A stretch of DNA of 48,039 nucleotides, from assembly GCF_021531655.1 (NCBI RefSeq), contig NZ_JADYUF010000028.1:1-48039 (forward strand). Reading direction: 5' to 3'. Source of the DNA: Leyella stercorea (GTDB lineage Bacteria > Bacteroidota > Bacteroidia > Bacteroidales > Bacteroidaceae). Positions 9,805 through 18,883 of the stretch are shown here, in pieces; the first letter of the stretch is position 1; each line of letters begins with the position of its first letter. The notes under the pieces were generated by a model. It was not told the origin of the DNA, did no database searches, and worked only from the letters and a program-made list of their open reading frames with translations. Both the position numbers and the translations under genes were made by a program.

Positions 9805-9836
9805 TTTGCCATTCCGATTAAAAATCTCTATATTTG
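9805..9836 (+). promoter_or_regulatory. Promoter of PD-(D/E)XK gene (-33 TTTG, -7 TATATTTG)
   Basis: TTTG at 9805-9808 and TATATTTG at 9829-9836 are separated by 20 bp, an ideal Bacteroidota spacing. The ATG of the broken gene follows at 9879. Confidence 0.6.
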
Positions 9837-9878
9837 TAGCGTTCAACTGATAATTAACAAATCAACGCCTATAAAGTT

Positions 9879-10747
9879 ATGGGAATATACATACGATTTG
9901 ATTGGGCTATGAAGCGCCTGCTTCGCAACAAGGCCAACCATGCCGTGCTTGAAGGACTGATGGCCTCGCTGCTTGGACGCAAGTATACTATACTAAGGTT
10001 CTTGGAGAGCGGGTCGAATCAGGAGAGCGAACTCGACAGTTCAATCGTGTGGACATACTTGCCGAGAGCGAAGAGGGCGAGCTTGCCATCGTTGAGATTC
10101 AGAACAACCGTGAGCTGACGTATTTCCACCGTATGCTGTATGGAGTGTCGAAGGTGATAACCGATTATATCGAATTGGGCAACGACTATGTTTATCATGG
10201 CAAGACCCTCTTCAAGGGATTGCATGACGAAAACGATATACTAAAGCTATCGGTACGTCAGAACGGGCGCTTCTTCGGACTTGCAAGTAAAGACATCCTG
10301 CAACGCAAGGAAGCTGGCGACCTCTTCCCTGAGTATTATGTGTTGCGCGTCAACGATTTTGATAAGGTGGCAACCACACCGCTCGATGAGTGGATGGAAT
10401 TTCTTAAGACGGGCAAGATAGCCCGTGAGTCAACGGCACCCGGACTGAGCGAGGCGCGTGAATGTCTGCGTATCGACTCGCTAGGCGCTTCGGAGCGTAG
10501 CGCATACATCCGCCATATGGAAGCATTGCGCTATCAACGCAGCGTGCTTGATACAAGCCATGACGACGGATATGTAGAAGGACGCGAGGAAGGACGAGCT
10601 GAAGGACTGAAGGAAGGTCGTCAGGAAGGAATTGCCCAACGCAACATAGAAATAGCCAAGAGTATGCTTTCCTTAAATCTTCCCATTGTACAAATTGTGC
10701 AAGTGACGGGACTTGCAGAGGACAAGATAAAAGAATTCACACGCTAA
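9879..10747 (+). pseudogene. Rpn/PD-(D/E)XK nuclease family transposase gene, frameshifted
   Basis: The first 53 codons (from ATG 9879: MGIYIRFDWAMKRLLRNKAN) carry the usual start of the PD-(D/E)XK transposase/Rpn family. The frame is then lost, and the rest of the protein continues in another frame from about 10040 to 10747 (NRVDILAESEEGELAIVEIQ), with Asp, Glu and Gln of the nuclease core. It ends in the characteristic Glu/Gly/Arg repeat tail (YVEGREEGRAEGLKEGRQEG) and a helix. The break lies at 10038-10040, where the codon after ELD appears to have lost one base (AG for an expected AAG-like codon). It may be a true pseudogene or a sequence error. A proper promoter remains upstream. Confidence 0.8.
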
Positions 10748-10768
10748 ATCATTTTATGCTACAATAAT

Positions 10769-10813
10769 AAAAAAGGGAATGTAAAAGTTTTGCACTTTTT
10801 ACATTCCCTTTTT
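10769..10813. terminator. Bidirectional intrinsic terminator
   Basis: A long near-perfect stem pairs AAAAAGGGAATGTAAAA with TTTTTACATTCCCTTTTT. It has A-runs on one side and T-runs on the other. It lies between the convergent PD-(D/E)XK gene and the OFA transporter, and serves both. Confidence 0.85.
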
Positions 10814-10852
10814 CTGTTTATGTGAGTTTCGCTATAACTCTTCTTACGCTGT

Positions 10853-12268
10853 TTATCCCTTGATGTTGGGCTCTTCCAGACCGAAGCCACGCTTCTTGTC
10901 GAGAGCCTTGAGATAGATGGCGAAGAGCAGGGCGAGAACGCCGAAGCTTGCGAATACTATCAATGGCACGGTGTAGTCGTAGGGGATGAAGTCGGCACCG
11001 GCTTCCTTGGCTGCTATAACGGCTGGATTGTCGGCGTTGGTGGAAGCGAGGAGGTTGCCGATGAGCTTCGGTACGAAGCAGAGGCCGATGTTCTGTACCC
11101 AGAAGATGAGGCAGTAAGCCGAACCGAGTATCTTCTCGTCGATAATCTTCGGAACGCTTGGCCACAGGGCTGCCGGCACGAGGGCGAACGAGATGCCGAG
11201 CAATACGATGGTAGAGTAGGCGATGAGCGGACTCTTTGTTGCCGGCAATACGAAGGCGAACACGAGATGGCAGCAGATGAGGAGCAATGCGCCGCCCATA
11301 AGCATTGTGGCGCCCTTACCCTTGCGGTCGAGGAAGTTGCCGAGGAACGGAGTGATTACGGCAGCACCAATAGGGAACCAACGGAAGATGTTGGCAGCAT
11401 CCTCAGGCGAGATACCGTCGAGGTTGCACTGCAGCATGTTGGCACCGTAGCGCTGGAACGGGAAGATGGCCGAATAGTAGAGCACGCAGAGCAGAGCTAC
11501 AATCCAGAACACCTGCGAAGAGAAAATCTTGCCGAGGTCGCTGAACTTGAACTCCTCCTCGGGGTCGCCTGCCTCTTCGGTTGTGCCCAACTGCTTGTCG
11601 AGCGTCTTGTCCATGAAGGTGAACACGATGAAGGTGATAAGGCCGATGAGCAGCAATACTGTGCAGAATGCTACAGGGGCCACTACTGTGCCGAAGTGGT
11701 TGGCGATGATTGGCGAGATAGAGAAGATAGCGAACACGCCTACACGTGCGATAGCCATCTCCAGTCCCATAGCAAGCGCCATCTCCTTACCCTTAAACCA
11801 CTTTGCTATGGCCTTAGACACGGTAGTACCTGCCATCTCGCAGCCACAGCCGAAGAGCATGAAGCCGAAGCAAGCCATCTTGGCACTTGCAGGCAGAGTC
11901 ACCCACCATGAGTTGAGCCAGTCGGCAAAGGCTGTCTGAGCGAACCAGTCACTGATACCGATAAGCTTGATAAGCGCACCGATGAACATCATTGAGGCTG
12001 ACAGAACGCCAGTGAAGCGAACGCCCATCTTGTCGAGGATAACACCTGCAATGATGAGGAAGCCGAGCACGTTGACGATGTACTCAGATGCTGCATAGGT
12101 ACCGAATGTGTCCGGACCCCATCCCTTCTGGCTTTCCATAAGGGCCTGGATTGGTGACATTACATCGACAAACATGTAGCCGAAGAACATCATGGAAGCG
12201 ACAAGCACAAGGGCTGTCCAACGTGCCCAAGCCTTATCGTTCAATAATTGTTTTACTTGTTGAACCAT
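10853..12268 (-). CDS. OFA-type MFS transporter (oxalate/formate antiporter family)
   Basis: A 471-residue inner-membrane permease with about 12 hydrophobic helices and a large central cytoplasmic loop (around 225-245, KTLDKQLGTTEEAGDPEEEF). The N-terminal half has SQKGWGPDTFG, then helix 4 with GCGCEMAGTTVSKAIAKWF, typical of the OFA branch of the major facilitator superfamily. Such proteins carry small organic anions; substrate here is unknown. It follows the S9 peptidase on the same strand, across a 429-bp repeat array that supplies its whole A-rich leader. No separate promoter was seen in that array. Confidence 0.85.
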   Translation of the reverse strand: MVQQVKQLLNDKAWARWTALVLVASMMFFGYMFVDVMSPIQALMESQKGWGPDTFGTYAASEYIVNVLGFLIIAGVILDKMGVRFTGVLSASMMFIGALIKLIGISDWFAQTAFADWLNSWWVTLPASAKMACFGFMLFGCGCEMAGTTVSKAIAKWFKGKEMALAMGLEMAIARVGVFAIFSISPIIANHFGTVVAPVAFCTVLLLIGLITFIVFTFMDKTLDKQLGTTEEAGDPEEEFKFSDLGKIFSSQVFWIVALLCVLYYSAIFPFQRYGANMLQCNLDGISPEDAANIFRWFPIGAAVITPFLGNFLDRKGKGATMLMGGALLLICCHLVFAFVLPATKSPLIAYSTIVLLGISFALVPAALWPSVPKIIDEKILGSAYCLIFWVQNIGLCFVPKLIGNLLASTNADNPAVIAAKEAGADFIPYDYTVPLIVFASFGVLALLFAIYLKALDKKRGFGLEEPNIKG

Positions 12269-12697
12269 ATTTTAAATTTTGAGTTTTGAATTTTGAGTTT
12301 TGAATTGTTGCGCGGTGCGCAATTTTGAGTTTTGAGTTTTGAGTTTTGAGTTTTGAGTTTTGAATTGTCGCCTGCGGCGATTTTGAATTGTTCAATTTGG
12401 AATTTTGAGTTTTGAGTTTTGAGTTTTGAATTGTTGCGCGGTGCGCAATTTTGAGTTTTGAGTTTTGAATTTTGAGTTTTGAATTGTCGCCTGCGGCGAT
12501 TTTGAGTTGTTCAATTTGGAATTTTGAGTTTTGAGTTTTGAGTTTTGAATTGTCGCCTGCGGCGATTTTGAATTGTTCAATTTTGATTTTTGAGTTGTTG
12601 ATTCTTTGTTTTCCTATAAGTAATTTTCAATTCAAAACTGAACAATTCCTAATCGGCTTTGCCGATAATTCAAAATTCAAAACTCAAAATTCCTAAT
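12269..12697. repeat. Expanded AT-rich intergenic repeat array (copy 1)
   Basis: The whole gap between S9 peptidase and transporter is made of TTTTGAGTTTTGAATT-type runs that separate short GC palindromes. TTGCGCGGTGCGCAA occurs at 12308-12322 and 12434-12448. TCGCCTGCGGCGA occurs at 12368-12380, 12487-12499 and 12553-12565. At 12652-12666 a palindrome ATCGGCTTTGCCGAT occurs, followed by the complementary arm AATTCAAAATTCAAAACTC that abuts the S9 stop codon. Spacings of 126 and 119 bp show internal duplication. No gene is present. Confidence 0.9.
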
Positions 12698-14866
12698 TCA
12701 CTTAAGCCACTTGTCGAGCCATCCGAAGAATGTGCGCTGCCAGAGCACACCGTTCTGCGGTTTGAGTACCCAGTGGTTCTCGTCGGGGAAGATGAGCAGC
12801 TCGGCGGGTATGCCGCGCATACGTGCCGCGTTGAATGCGCCGAAGCCCTGGTTGGCATTGATGCGGTAGTCCTTCTCGCCGTGGATGCAGAGTATAGGTG
12901 TGTCCCACTTGTCTACAAACTTGTGCGGCGAGTTCTCGTAGGTGCGGCGTGCACGGTCGGTCATGTCCTTGTTCCAGTAAGCGTCTTCATACTCCCAGTT
13001 AGAGAACCATGCCTCCTCGGTGTCGGTGTACATCGACTCAAGGTTGAAGGCACCGTCGTGCGAGATGAAAGCCTTGAAGCGCTTGTTGTGGTGACCGGCA
13101 AGATAGTAAACCGAGAATCCGCCGAAGCTTGCGCCTACACATCCCAGACGGTCCTTGTCTACGTAAGGCAGGTTGTTGGCAGCGTCGTCGATAGCTGACA
13201 GATAGTCGTCCATGCACTGTCCGGTCCAGTCGCCCGATACAGCCTCGTTCCACTCATGGCCGTAGCCCGGCAGTCCGCGACGGTTGGGGGCGATGACTAT
13301 GTAGTCGTTGGCAGCCATAATCTGGAAGTTCCAGCGATAGCTCCAGAACTGGCTTACGGGGCTCTGTGGTCCACCCTCGCAGAAGAGCAGCGTGGGGTAC
13401 TTCTTGTTGGGGTCGAAGTGTGGAGGCAGAATCACCCATACCTGCATCTGCTTGCCGTCGGTGGTCTTCACCCAGCGCTCCTGCACCTTACCCATTTCGA
13501 GCTGGTCGTAGAAAGCCTTGTTCTCGTTTGTAATCTGCTGCACCTTGGTCTTCTTCACGTCCTTGCCCGGAGTGATGACGTACAGCTCGTCGGCCTGCGA
13601 GATGCTGTGGCGTGAAGCCAGAATCTTGCCGGTGTTGCCGAGCATCTGTATTGATCCGAAGTCCATCCAGTCGTCGGTGAGTGCACGCACGTCGCCATTG
13701 AGGTTGGTCTGATACATGTTGATGCATGCGTGCCAGCATCCGATGAAGTAGAGAGTCTTAGAGTCGGCATTCCAGCAGAATGCGTCAACGTTCGAGTCGA
13801 ACTTCTCAGCCACATACTTCTTTTCGCCGGTAGCGAGATTGTACACGCAGAGACGGTTGCGGTCGCTCTCATATCCGTTGTTCTTCATCGACTGCCAAGC
13901 CACGTACTTGCCGTCGGGCGAGAACTGCGGATTAGTGTCATATCCCATGTTCAGGTCGCCCTGCTGATGGTTTACGGCCTGGGTCTTCATGGTCTTGGTG
14001 GCGTTGATTTCGGGGTCTTTATATCCCTCAGGCTTGCAGAGGTTCTTGGTCGAACCTGAAGCCACGTCATACAGATAGATGTCAGAGTCGGTAGAGATGG
14101 CGTAGTTTACACCAGTCTTCTTGCGGCATGTATAGGCAATGGTCTTCGAGTCGGGACTCCAAGCCAACTGCTCCACACCGCCGAAGGGTGCCATAGGGCA
14201 CTCGAAAGGCTCGCCCTCGATGATGTCCTTGCCATCATCTACACCATTCTCAGTTACGTCAGCCACAAACGGATGAGCTACGCTTTCCACGTAGTGGTCC
14301 CAGTGGCGGTAGTTGAGGTCGGTAATGCGTCGACCGGTAGCCAGTGGCAGGTCATCGGGATTCTTCTGTATGCTTTCGTGATAAGGCAGCGACTTGATTA
14401 GAATCACCTTCTTCCCGTCGGGCGAGAACTTGAATCCTTCAATGTCGATGTCGCTCTTGGTGAGCTGTCGGCGGTCGGTGCCGTCGGCGTTCATCGACCA
14501 CAGCTGTCCCTTTGTTAGGAAAGCGATGCGTTTGCCGCCCTCTATCCATGCTGCGTCAGTCTCGCTGGCAGCGGTAGTGGTAAGGGTGCGCTGTAGCTTT
14601 CCGTCGGCGCTTACGGTATAGAGCATCTGGTGGCTCTTGTTCTGCTTAACGCTGTAGTAGCCCACCTGATAAACTACGGTCTTGCCGTCGGGCGAAGCTG
14701 CAGCTCCGCCTACGCGTCCCATTGCCCATAGTGTTTCGGGTGTCATACGGTCGCCCTTGCTGATAGCAGCAACATTGGTAGTTTTTCCAATCATAGTTTG
14801 TGCTTCGGCATTGATGCTGGCGCAACCTATAAGGGCAGCGGCAGCGATTGATAAAGCTTTGTTCAT
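12698..14866 (-). CDS. S9 family prolyl oligopeptidase/acylaminoacyl peptidase
   Basis: A 722-residue exported serine peptidase. The start at 14866 gives a clear signal peptide (MNKALSIAAAALIGCASINA, then EAQ); an upstream in-frame codon at 14935 would only add AT-rich leader. Residues about 40-450 form a TolB/WD40-like propeller with repeated SPDGK motifs. The C-terminal alpha/beta hydrolase domain has GASFGG with Ser580, GEKDYRIN with Asp666 and ENHW with His698, the expected catalytic triad. It degrades peptides, likely in the periplasm. It lies downstream of yidC on the same strand, a neighbourhood often seen in Bacteroidota. Confidence 0.93.
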   Translation of the reverse strand: MNKALSIAAAALIGCASINAEAQTMIGKTTNVAAISKGDRMTPETLWAMGRVGGAAASPDGKTVVYQVGYYSVKQNKSHQMLYTVSADGKLQRTLTTTAASETDAAWIEGGKRIAFLTKGQLWSMNADGTDRRQLTKSDIDIEGFKFSPDGKKVILIKSLPYHESIQKNPDDLPLATGRRITDLNYRHWDHYVESVAHPFVADVTENGVDDGKDIIEGEPFECPMAPFGGVEQLAWSPDSKTIAYTCRKKTGVNYAISTDSDIYLYDVASGSTKNLCKPEGYKDPEINATKTMKTQAVNHQQGDLNMGYDTNPQFSPDGKYVAWQSMKNNGYESDRNRLCVYNLATGEKKYVAEKFDSNVDAFCWNADSKTLYFIGCWHACINMYQTNLNGDVRALTDDWMDFGSIQMLGNTGKILASRHSISQADELYVITPGKDVKKTKVQQITNENKAFYDQLEMGKVQERWVKTTDGKQMQVWVILPPHFDPNKKYPTLLFCEGGPQSPVSQFWSYRWNFQIMAANDYIVIAPNRRGLPGYGHEWNEAVSGDWTGQCMDDYLSAIDDAANNLPYVDKDRLGCVGASFGGFSVYYLAGHHNKRFKAFISHDGAFNLESMYTDTEEAWFSNWEYEDAYWNKDMTDRARRTYENSPHKFVDKWDTPILCIHGEKDYRINANQGFGAFNAARMRGIPAELLIFPDENHWVLKPQNGVLWQRTFFGWLDKWLK

Positions 14867-14901
14867 TATAGGTATGTTTAGGGTAAGATATTTAAAAATA
14901 A

Positions 14902-14930
14902 AGTTGAGAGTTGTTTTTAAACTCTCAACT
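14902..14930. repeat. Short inverted repeat in yidC-S9 gap
   Basis: AGTTGAGAGT and ACTCTCAACT form a perfect 10-bp inverted repeat around a 9-bp centre (TGTTTTTAA). A further CTCTCAA copy follows. It may be a weak attenuator between yidC and the peptidase, or a variant of the AT-rich repeat family. Confidence 0.5.
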
Positions 14931-14964
14931 CTCAATTAATGTAGCTCTCAACTGTCTATTTCTT

Positions 14965-16863
14965 TTAAAGTCCCTTGCGCTTGCGTTCCAGTTCTTCGCG
15001 CTTGCGCTGCATTTCCTGCTGCTGCTCCTGCATAGCCTGGAGGCGTGCAGCCAGTCCGCTCATCTTCTTAGGATTGTTCTTGTTCTCCTCATACTTCTTC
15101 TCGAGAATGGCGAGCAGCTTCTCGTCGTTTGTAGTCTTGCGCAGAGTCCACATAATGGCAGCGCTGAAGAACAGCGAGATGAAGTAGTAGAAGTTCAATC
15201 CGGCAGAGTAGTCGTTGAACATGAAGAAGAACATCAGCGGCATGAGGAACATCATCCACTGCATCATCTTCATCTGTTCGGCCTGCTGTCCTACCATCTG
15301 GTCGCGCTGCTGGCGCATAGTCATCAGCGAGTACAGGATGTTGGCTACGCAGAAGAGAATACATGTCAGCGAGAGGTGGTCGCCGATGAGCCACAGATTG
15401 GTGTTCCACTCGATGATGGGGTCGTATGTCGAGAGGTCGCTAATCCAGAGGAAGCTTTCGCCACGCAGCTGAATGGCGTTAGGCACGAAGTTGAACATCG
15501 CAATCCAGATAGGCATCTGTATGAGCATAGGCAGACATCCCGACAGCGGGCTTACGCCATACTTGGCATATTCGGTCATCATGGCTTGCTGCTTCTGCAT
15601 CTGGTCCTCAGGCTTGTTGAGGTGCTTTGTAGCCTCTTCCAATTTCGGCTTCAGCACACGCATCTTTGCCGACGACATATAGCTCTTCTTCACCATAGGA
15701 TAGGTGATGAGCTTCAGCAGCAGAGTGATAAGTATCAGCACGATACCCATGTTGATGTTCAGTCCGGTGAGGAAGTCGAACACATAGATTGTAAACCATC
15801 GGTTGATGATGCGGAAGAGCGGCCAGCCGAGGTATACGAGGCGCTGCATGTCGAGATCCTTGTCGAATGTACATTCCTTTTCAACACGCTTCAGCAGACG
15901 GAAGTCGTTCGGACCATAGTAGAAGTCAAACTCCGACGGTGTCTTACCGCTTGGGTCGAAGAAGGTCTTCATCTTAGCCTCATACTGCTTCAGATAGCCC
16001 GAGCCCTTCTCCTGCGGGATGCTCGTCATCTGCGAGTTTTCGGCGAAGTCGTTCTTGGCAATCATCACAGCCGAGAAGAACTGGTTCTTGAAAGCCACCC
16101 AGTCAATCTTCTTCTCGATGGTCTCGTTCTCCACCTTCTTGCTTTCCGACAGGTAGTCGGTGCCACCGTCGGCCTTATGATAGGTCAGAGTAGAATAGCG
16201 GTTCTCGAATGTGAATCCGCGCTCCTGCTGACGCGCCATGTCCTTCCACTGCACGTCCATCTGTGTAGTCGACGGAGCGAAAGCGCCAGCCAGTCCTATG
16301 GCCTGCACCTTAGTGTGCAGCATATAGTCCTTGCCCAGCACATAGTCGATTACGAGCGACTTGCCGACACCAGCCGTTGCAGTCATAGTCACAGTAGAGT
16401 CGGTCTGGTTTGACGGTGTGAAGTAGAGGTCGGCAGTATTGATGTTCACCTCCTTGGCAGCCAGAGCGAAGTTGAGGCTCTGAGTCTTGCTGTCGAAGAG
16501 AGTGACGTCCTTGTTGCCGTTACGGTCCTCAAAGTTCTTGATAACAGCCTTCGACACTACGCCGCCCTTGGTGTTGACGGTCAGTTCCACGTTCTTGTTC
16601 TTCAGTACAACGTCTGTAGCGTTGCCCTGCAGAGCAGCGTAAAACAGAGCAGTAGTGTCGGCTTCGACAGCTGCCTTAGCCTGAGCAGTCTTCTGCTGTG
16701 CTGCCATTTTTGCAGCATTTTCGGCCTTTGCCCGTGCCACGTTCTCGATTGAGTCCTGCTTCTGTTGTGCAGCAATCTGCTCGGCAGAAGGCTGGCTCCA
16801 GATGCCAAATCCAATCAGTACGGCGGCTATAAGCACAAAACCGATGATGTTGTTTTTGTCCAC
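14965..16863 (-). CDS. yidC: Membrane protein insertase YidC
   Basis: A 632-residue Oxa1/YidC-type insertase that folds proteins into the inner membrane. An N-terminal membrane anchor (MDKNNIIGFVLIAAVLIGFG) is followed by a linker rich in Ala, Gln and Lys and a large periplasmic beta domain to about 350. The conserved C-terminal core has five hydrophobic helices, including MGIVLILITLLLKLITYPM with the conserved Lys/Arg face, and SPLSGCLPMLIQMPIWIAMF. A basic, Gln/Glu/Arg-rich tail ends the protein. Length is normal. It lies between pyrG and the S9 peptidase on one strand. Confidence 0.97.
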   Translation of the reverse strand: MDKNNIIGFVLIAAVLIGFGIWSQPSAEQIAAQQKQDSIENVARAKAENAAKMAAQQKTAQAKAAVEADTTALFYAALQGNATDVVLKNKNVELTVNTKGGVVSKAVIKNFEDRNGNKDVTLFDSKTQSLNFALAAKEVNINTADLYFTPSNQTDSTVTMTATAGVGKSLVIDYVLGKDYMLHTKVQAIGLAGAFAPSTTQMDVQWKDMARQQERGFTFENRYSTLTYHKADGGTDYLSESKKVENETIEKKIDWVAFKNQFFSAVMIAKNDFAENSQMTSIPQEKGSGYLKQYEAKMKTFFDPSGKTPSEFDFYYGPNDFRLLKRVEKECTFDKDLDMQRLVYLGWPLFRIINRWFTIYVFDFLTGLNINMGIVLILITLLLKLITYPMVKKSYMSSAKMRVLKPKLEEATKHLNKPEDQMQKQQAMMTEYAKYGVSPLSGCLPMLIQMPIWIAMFNFVPNAIQLRGESFLWISDLSTYDPIIEWNTNLWLIGDHLSLTCILFCVANILYSLMTMRQQRDQMVGQQAEQMKMMQWMMFLMPLMFFFMFNDYSAGLNFYYFISLFFSAAIMWTLRKTTNDEKLLAILEKKYEENKNNPKKMSGLAARLQAMQEQQQEMQRKREELERKRKGL

Positions 16864-16974
16864 TTTTTTTAGTTGTTAATTAGTATTTGTTTAATTTCTA
16901 TTTTTATTATTGTTATTTTTTCTTTCTGTTTCTTTATAGCTTTATTGCCCCCGCAAGGGGCGACGATGCGAATT

Positions 16975-17121
16975 TTGAATTTTGAGTTTTGAATTTTGAA
17001 TTTTGAATTATTCTCGGCTACGCCTGCGATTAAGAATTAACGAATTTTGAATTCACAATTGAATAATTCAACATCGCCGTAGGCGACCAATTCAAAATTC
17101 AAAACTCAAAATTCCTAATTT
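16975..17121. repeat. AT-rich palindromic intergenic element (copy 2)
   Basis: TTTTGAATTTTGAG runs, then CTCGGCTACGCCTGCGATTA, an AATT-rich core centred on CACAATTGAATAATTCAA, then ATCGCCGTAGGCGAC and the complementary arm AATTCAAAATTCAAAACTC. It is the reverse complement of copy 3 over its full length. It abuts the pyrG stop codon. A GCCCC-GCAA-GGGGC type hairpin precedes it near 16948-16961. Confidence 0.85.
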
Positions 17122-18738
17122 CTAATTCGCAGCTCCGCTGCGTTGCGCTGCTGCTGTCTTTATGAAGTCGACAAACAGGGGGTGGGGGTGCAGCACGGTG
17201 CTTTGATATTCGGGATGGAACTGTGTACCGATGTACCACTTCATGCCCGGAATCTCCACAATCTCCACGAGGTCGCTTTCGGGGTTGCGTCCCACGCATT
17301 GCATACCGGCACGCTCAAACTCCTTCTGGAAGTCGTTGTTGAACTCGTAGCGGTGGCGGTGGCGCTCCTGTATGTGCTCCTTATTATATATATTGAACAC
17401 GCGCGAGCCCTGCTTCAGTGTGCACTCGTATGCACCCAGACGCATTGTTCCGCCCATATTCGTGATGTTCTTCTGCTCCTCCATGATGTCGATGACGTTG
17501 TGCGGAGTCTTCTCGTCCATCTCGCGGCTGTTGGCGTCGGCATAGCCCAGCACGTTGCGGGCAAACTCTATCACCATCATCTGCATGCCCAGACAGATGC
17601 CGAAAGTCGGGATGTTGTGCGTGCGGCAGTAGTGGGCAGCTACAATCTTGCCCTCGATGCCACGCTGTCCGAATCCCGGACAAATCAGTATGCCGTCCTG
17701 GCCTTCTATCTTCTCAGCCACATTCTCCTCGGTCAGATATTCCGAGTTGATGAATGTGATGTTCACCTTGCGGTCGTTGTACGTACCGGCGTGCGAGAGG
17801 CTTTCGCGTATCGACTTGTAAGCGTCCTGCAAGTCGTATTTGCCCACGAGTCCGATGTTCACCGTCTCGGTAGCCTTGCTGCGACGTTCGAGGAACGAGC
17901 GCCACGGACCGAGCGACGGTTTCTCTCCGATAGGTTCGCCCATCTTGCGCAGAATGGCTGTGTCCAGCCCCTGGTTCTGCATGTTTATGGGCACTTCGTA
18001 TATACTGGGCAGGTCTTCGCTCTGTATCACACAGTCGAGGTCGACATTGCAGAATCCTGCCACCTTTTTCATTATCCCCTCATCCAAGTGTTTCTCGGTG
18101 CGTAGTATCAAAACGTCTGGCTGAATACCCACACTCTGCAGTTCCTTCACGGAGTGCTGAGTAGGCTTGGTCTTCAATTCGCCGGCTGCCTTCAGATATG
18201 GCACGTATGTCAGGTGGATGTTAATGGCGCGCTTGCCCAGTTCCCACTTGAGCTGTCGTATGGCCTCCATGTATGGAGCGCTCTCGATGTCGCCGATAGT
18301 TCCGCCAATCTCGGTTATCACGAAGTCGTAGCCATACTTCTTGCCGAGCAGCTTCACGTTGCGCTTAATCTCGTCGGTTATGTGCGGCACCACCTGAATG
18401 GTCTTGCCCAGATAGTCGCCACGGCGTTCCTTGTCGATAACGGCCTTGTATATGCGGCCAGTTGTCAGCGAATTGGCTTTGGTGGTTTGGATTCCGGTGA
18501 ATCTCTCGTAGTGGCCTAAGTCGAGGTCGGTTTCCATTCCGTCAACCGTCACATAGCATTCGCCATGCTCGTAAGGGTTGAGTGTTCCAGGGTCGATGTT
18601 GATGTACGGGTCAAATTTTTGGATAGTGATGTTGTAACCTCTTGCCTGCAAGAGTTTACCGATTGACGACGAAATGATGCCTTTACCAAGTGAAGACACA
18701 ACGCCGCCTGTTACAAATATGTACTTTGTTTCAGCCAC
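17122..18738 (-). CDS. pyrG: CTP synthase
   Basis: A 538-residue glutamine-hydrolysing CTP synthase, the last step of pyrimidine nucleotide synthesis (UTP to CTP). The synthase domain begins KYIFVTGGVVSSLGKG with the P-loop at 12-20 and has the conserved EHGECYV and EIGGTIGDIES stretches. The class I glutamine amidotransferase domain has PGFGQRG, the nucleophile Cys382 in GICLGMQ, and the C-terminal HPEYQS. Full length. It heads the minus-strand series with yidC, and has its own -7 element at 18794-18801. Confidence 0.98.
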   Translation of the reverse strand: MAETKYIFVTGGVVSSLGKGIISSSIGKLLQARGYNITIQKFDPYINIDPGTLNPYEHGECYVTVDGMETDLDLGHYERFTGIQTTKANSLTTGRIYKAVIDKERRGDYLGKTIQVVPHITDEIKRNVKLLGKKYGYDFVITEIGGTIGDIESAPYMEAIRQLKWELGKRAINIHLTYVPYLKAAGELKTKPTQHSVKELQSVGIQPDVLILRTEKHLDEGIMKKVAGFCNVDLDCVIQSEDLPSIYEVPINMQNQGLDTAILRKMGEPIGEKPSLGPWRSFLERRSKATETVNIGLVGKYDLQDAYKSIRESLSHAGTYNDRKVNITFINSEYLTEENVAEKIEGQDGILICPGFGQRGIEGKIVAAHYCRTHNIPTFGICLGMQMMVIEFARNVLGYADANSREMDEKTPHNVIDIMEEQKNITNMGGTMRLGAYECTLKQGSRVFNIYNKEHIQERHRHRYEFNNDFQKEFERAGMQCVGRNPESDLVEIVEIPGMKWYIGTQFHPEYQSTVLHPHPLFVDFIKTAAAQRSGAAN

Positions 18739-18793
18739 GGTGATATAAATTATAAAGAATTAAATATTCTAATACGTACAAAAATACAAGGTG

Positions 18794-18801
18794 CAAAGTT
18801 A
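18794..18801 (-). promoter_or_regulatory. -7 promoter element for pyrG
   Basis: The minus strand reads TAACTTTG followed by CAC, 56 bases before the pyrG start. It is divergent from the promoter of the DUF3078 gene 43 bp away. Confidence 0.6.
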
Positions 18802-18843
18802 ATATAATTATGCGAAACCTACAAAATTTTTATTTTTTATTCT

Positions 18844-18851
18844 TACCTTTG
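18844..18851 (+). promoter_or_regulatory. -7 promoter element for DUF3078 gene
   Basis: TACCTTTG followed by CAC, 33 bases before the ATG at 18884. Confidence 0.6.
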
Positions 18852-18883
18852 CACCATTATTTATCAGCATTTAATTTATTTTT

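Noticed and set aside
12269..12697. CRISPR array
   Set aside because: The units are not constant direct repeats with unique spacers of even length, and no cas genes are nearby. It is an AT-rich palindromic repeat array.
14911..16413. 500-codon open frame on the plus strand opposite yidC
   Set aside because: It is antisense to yidC, His/Leu/Val-rich as expected for a complement frame, with no domain signal.
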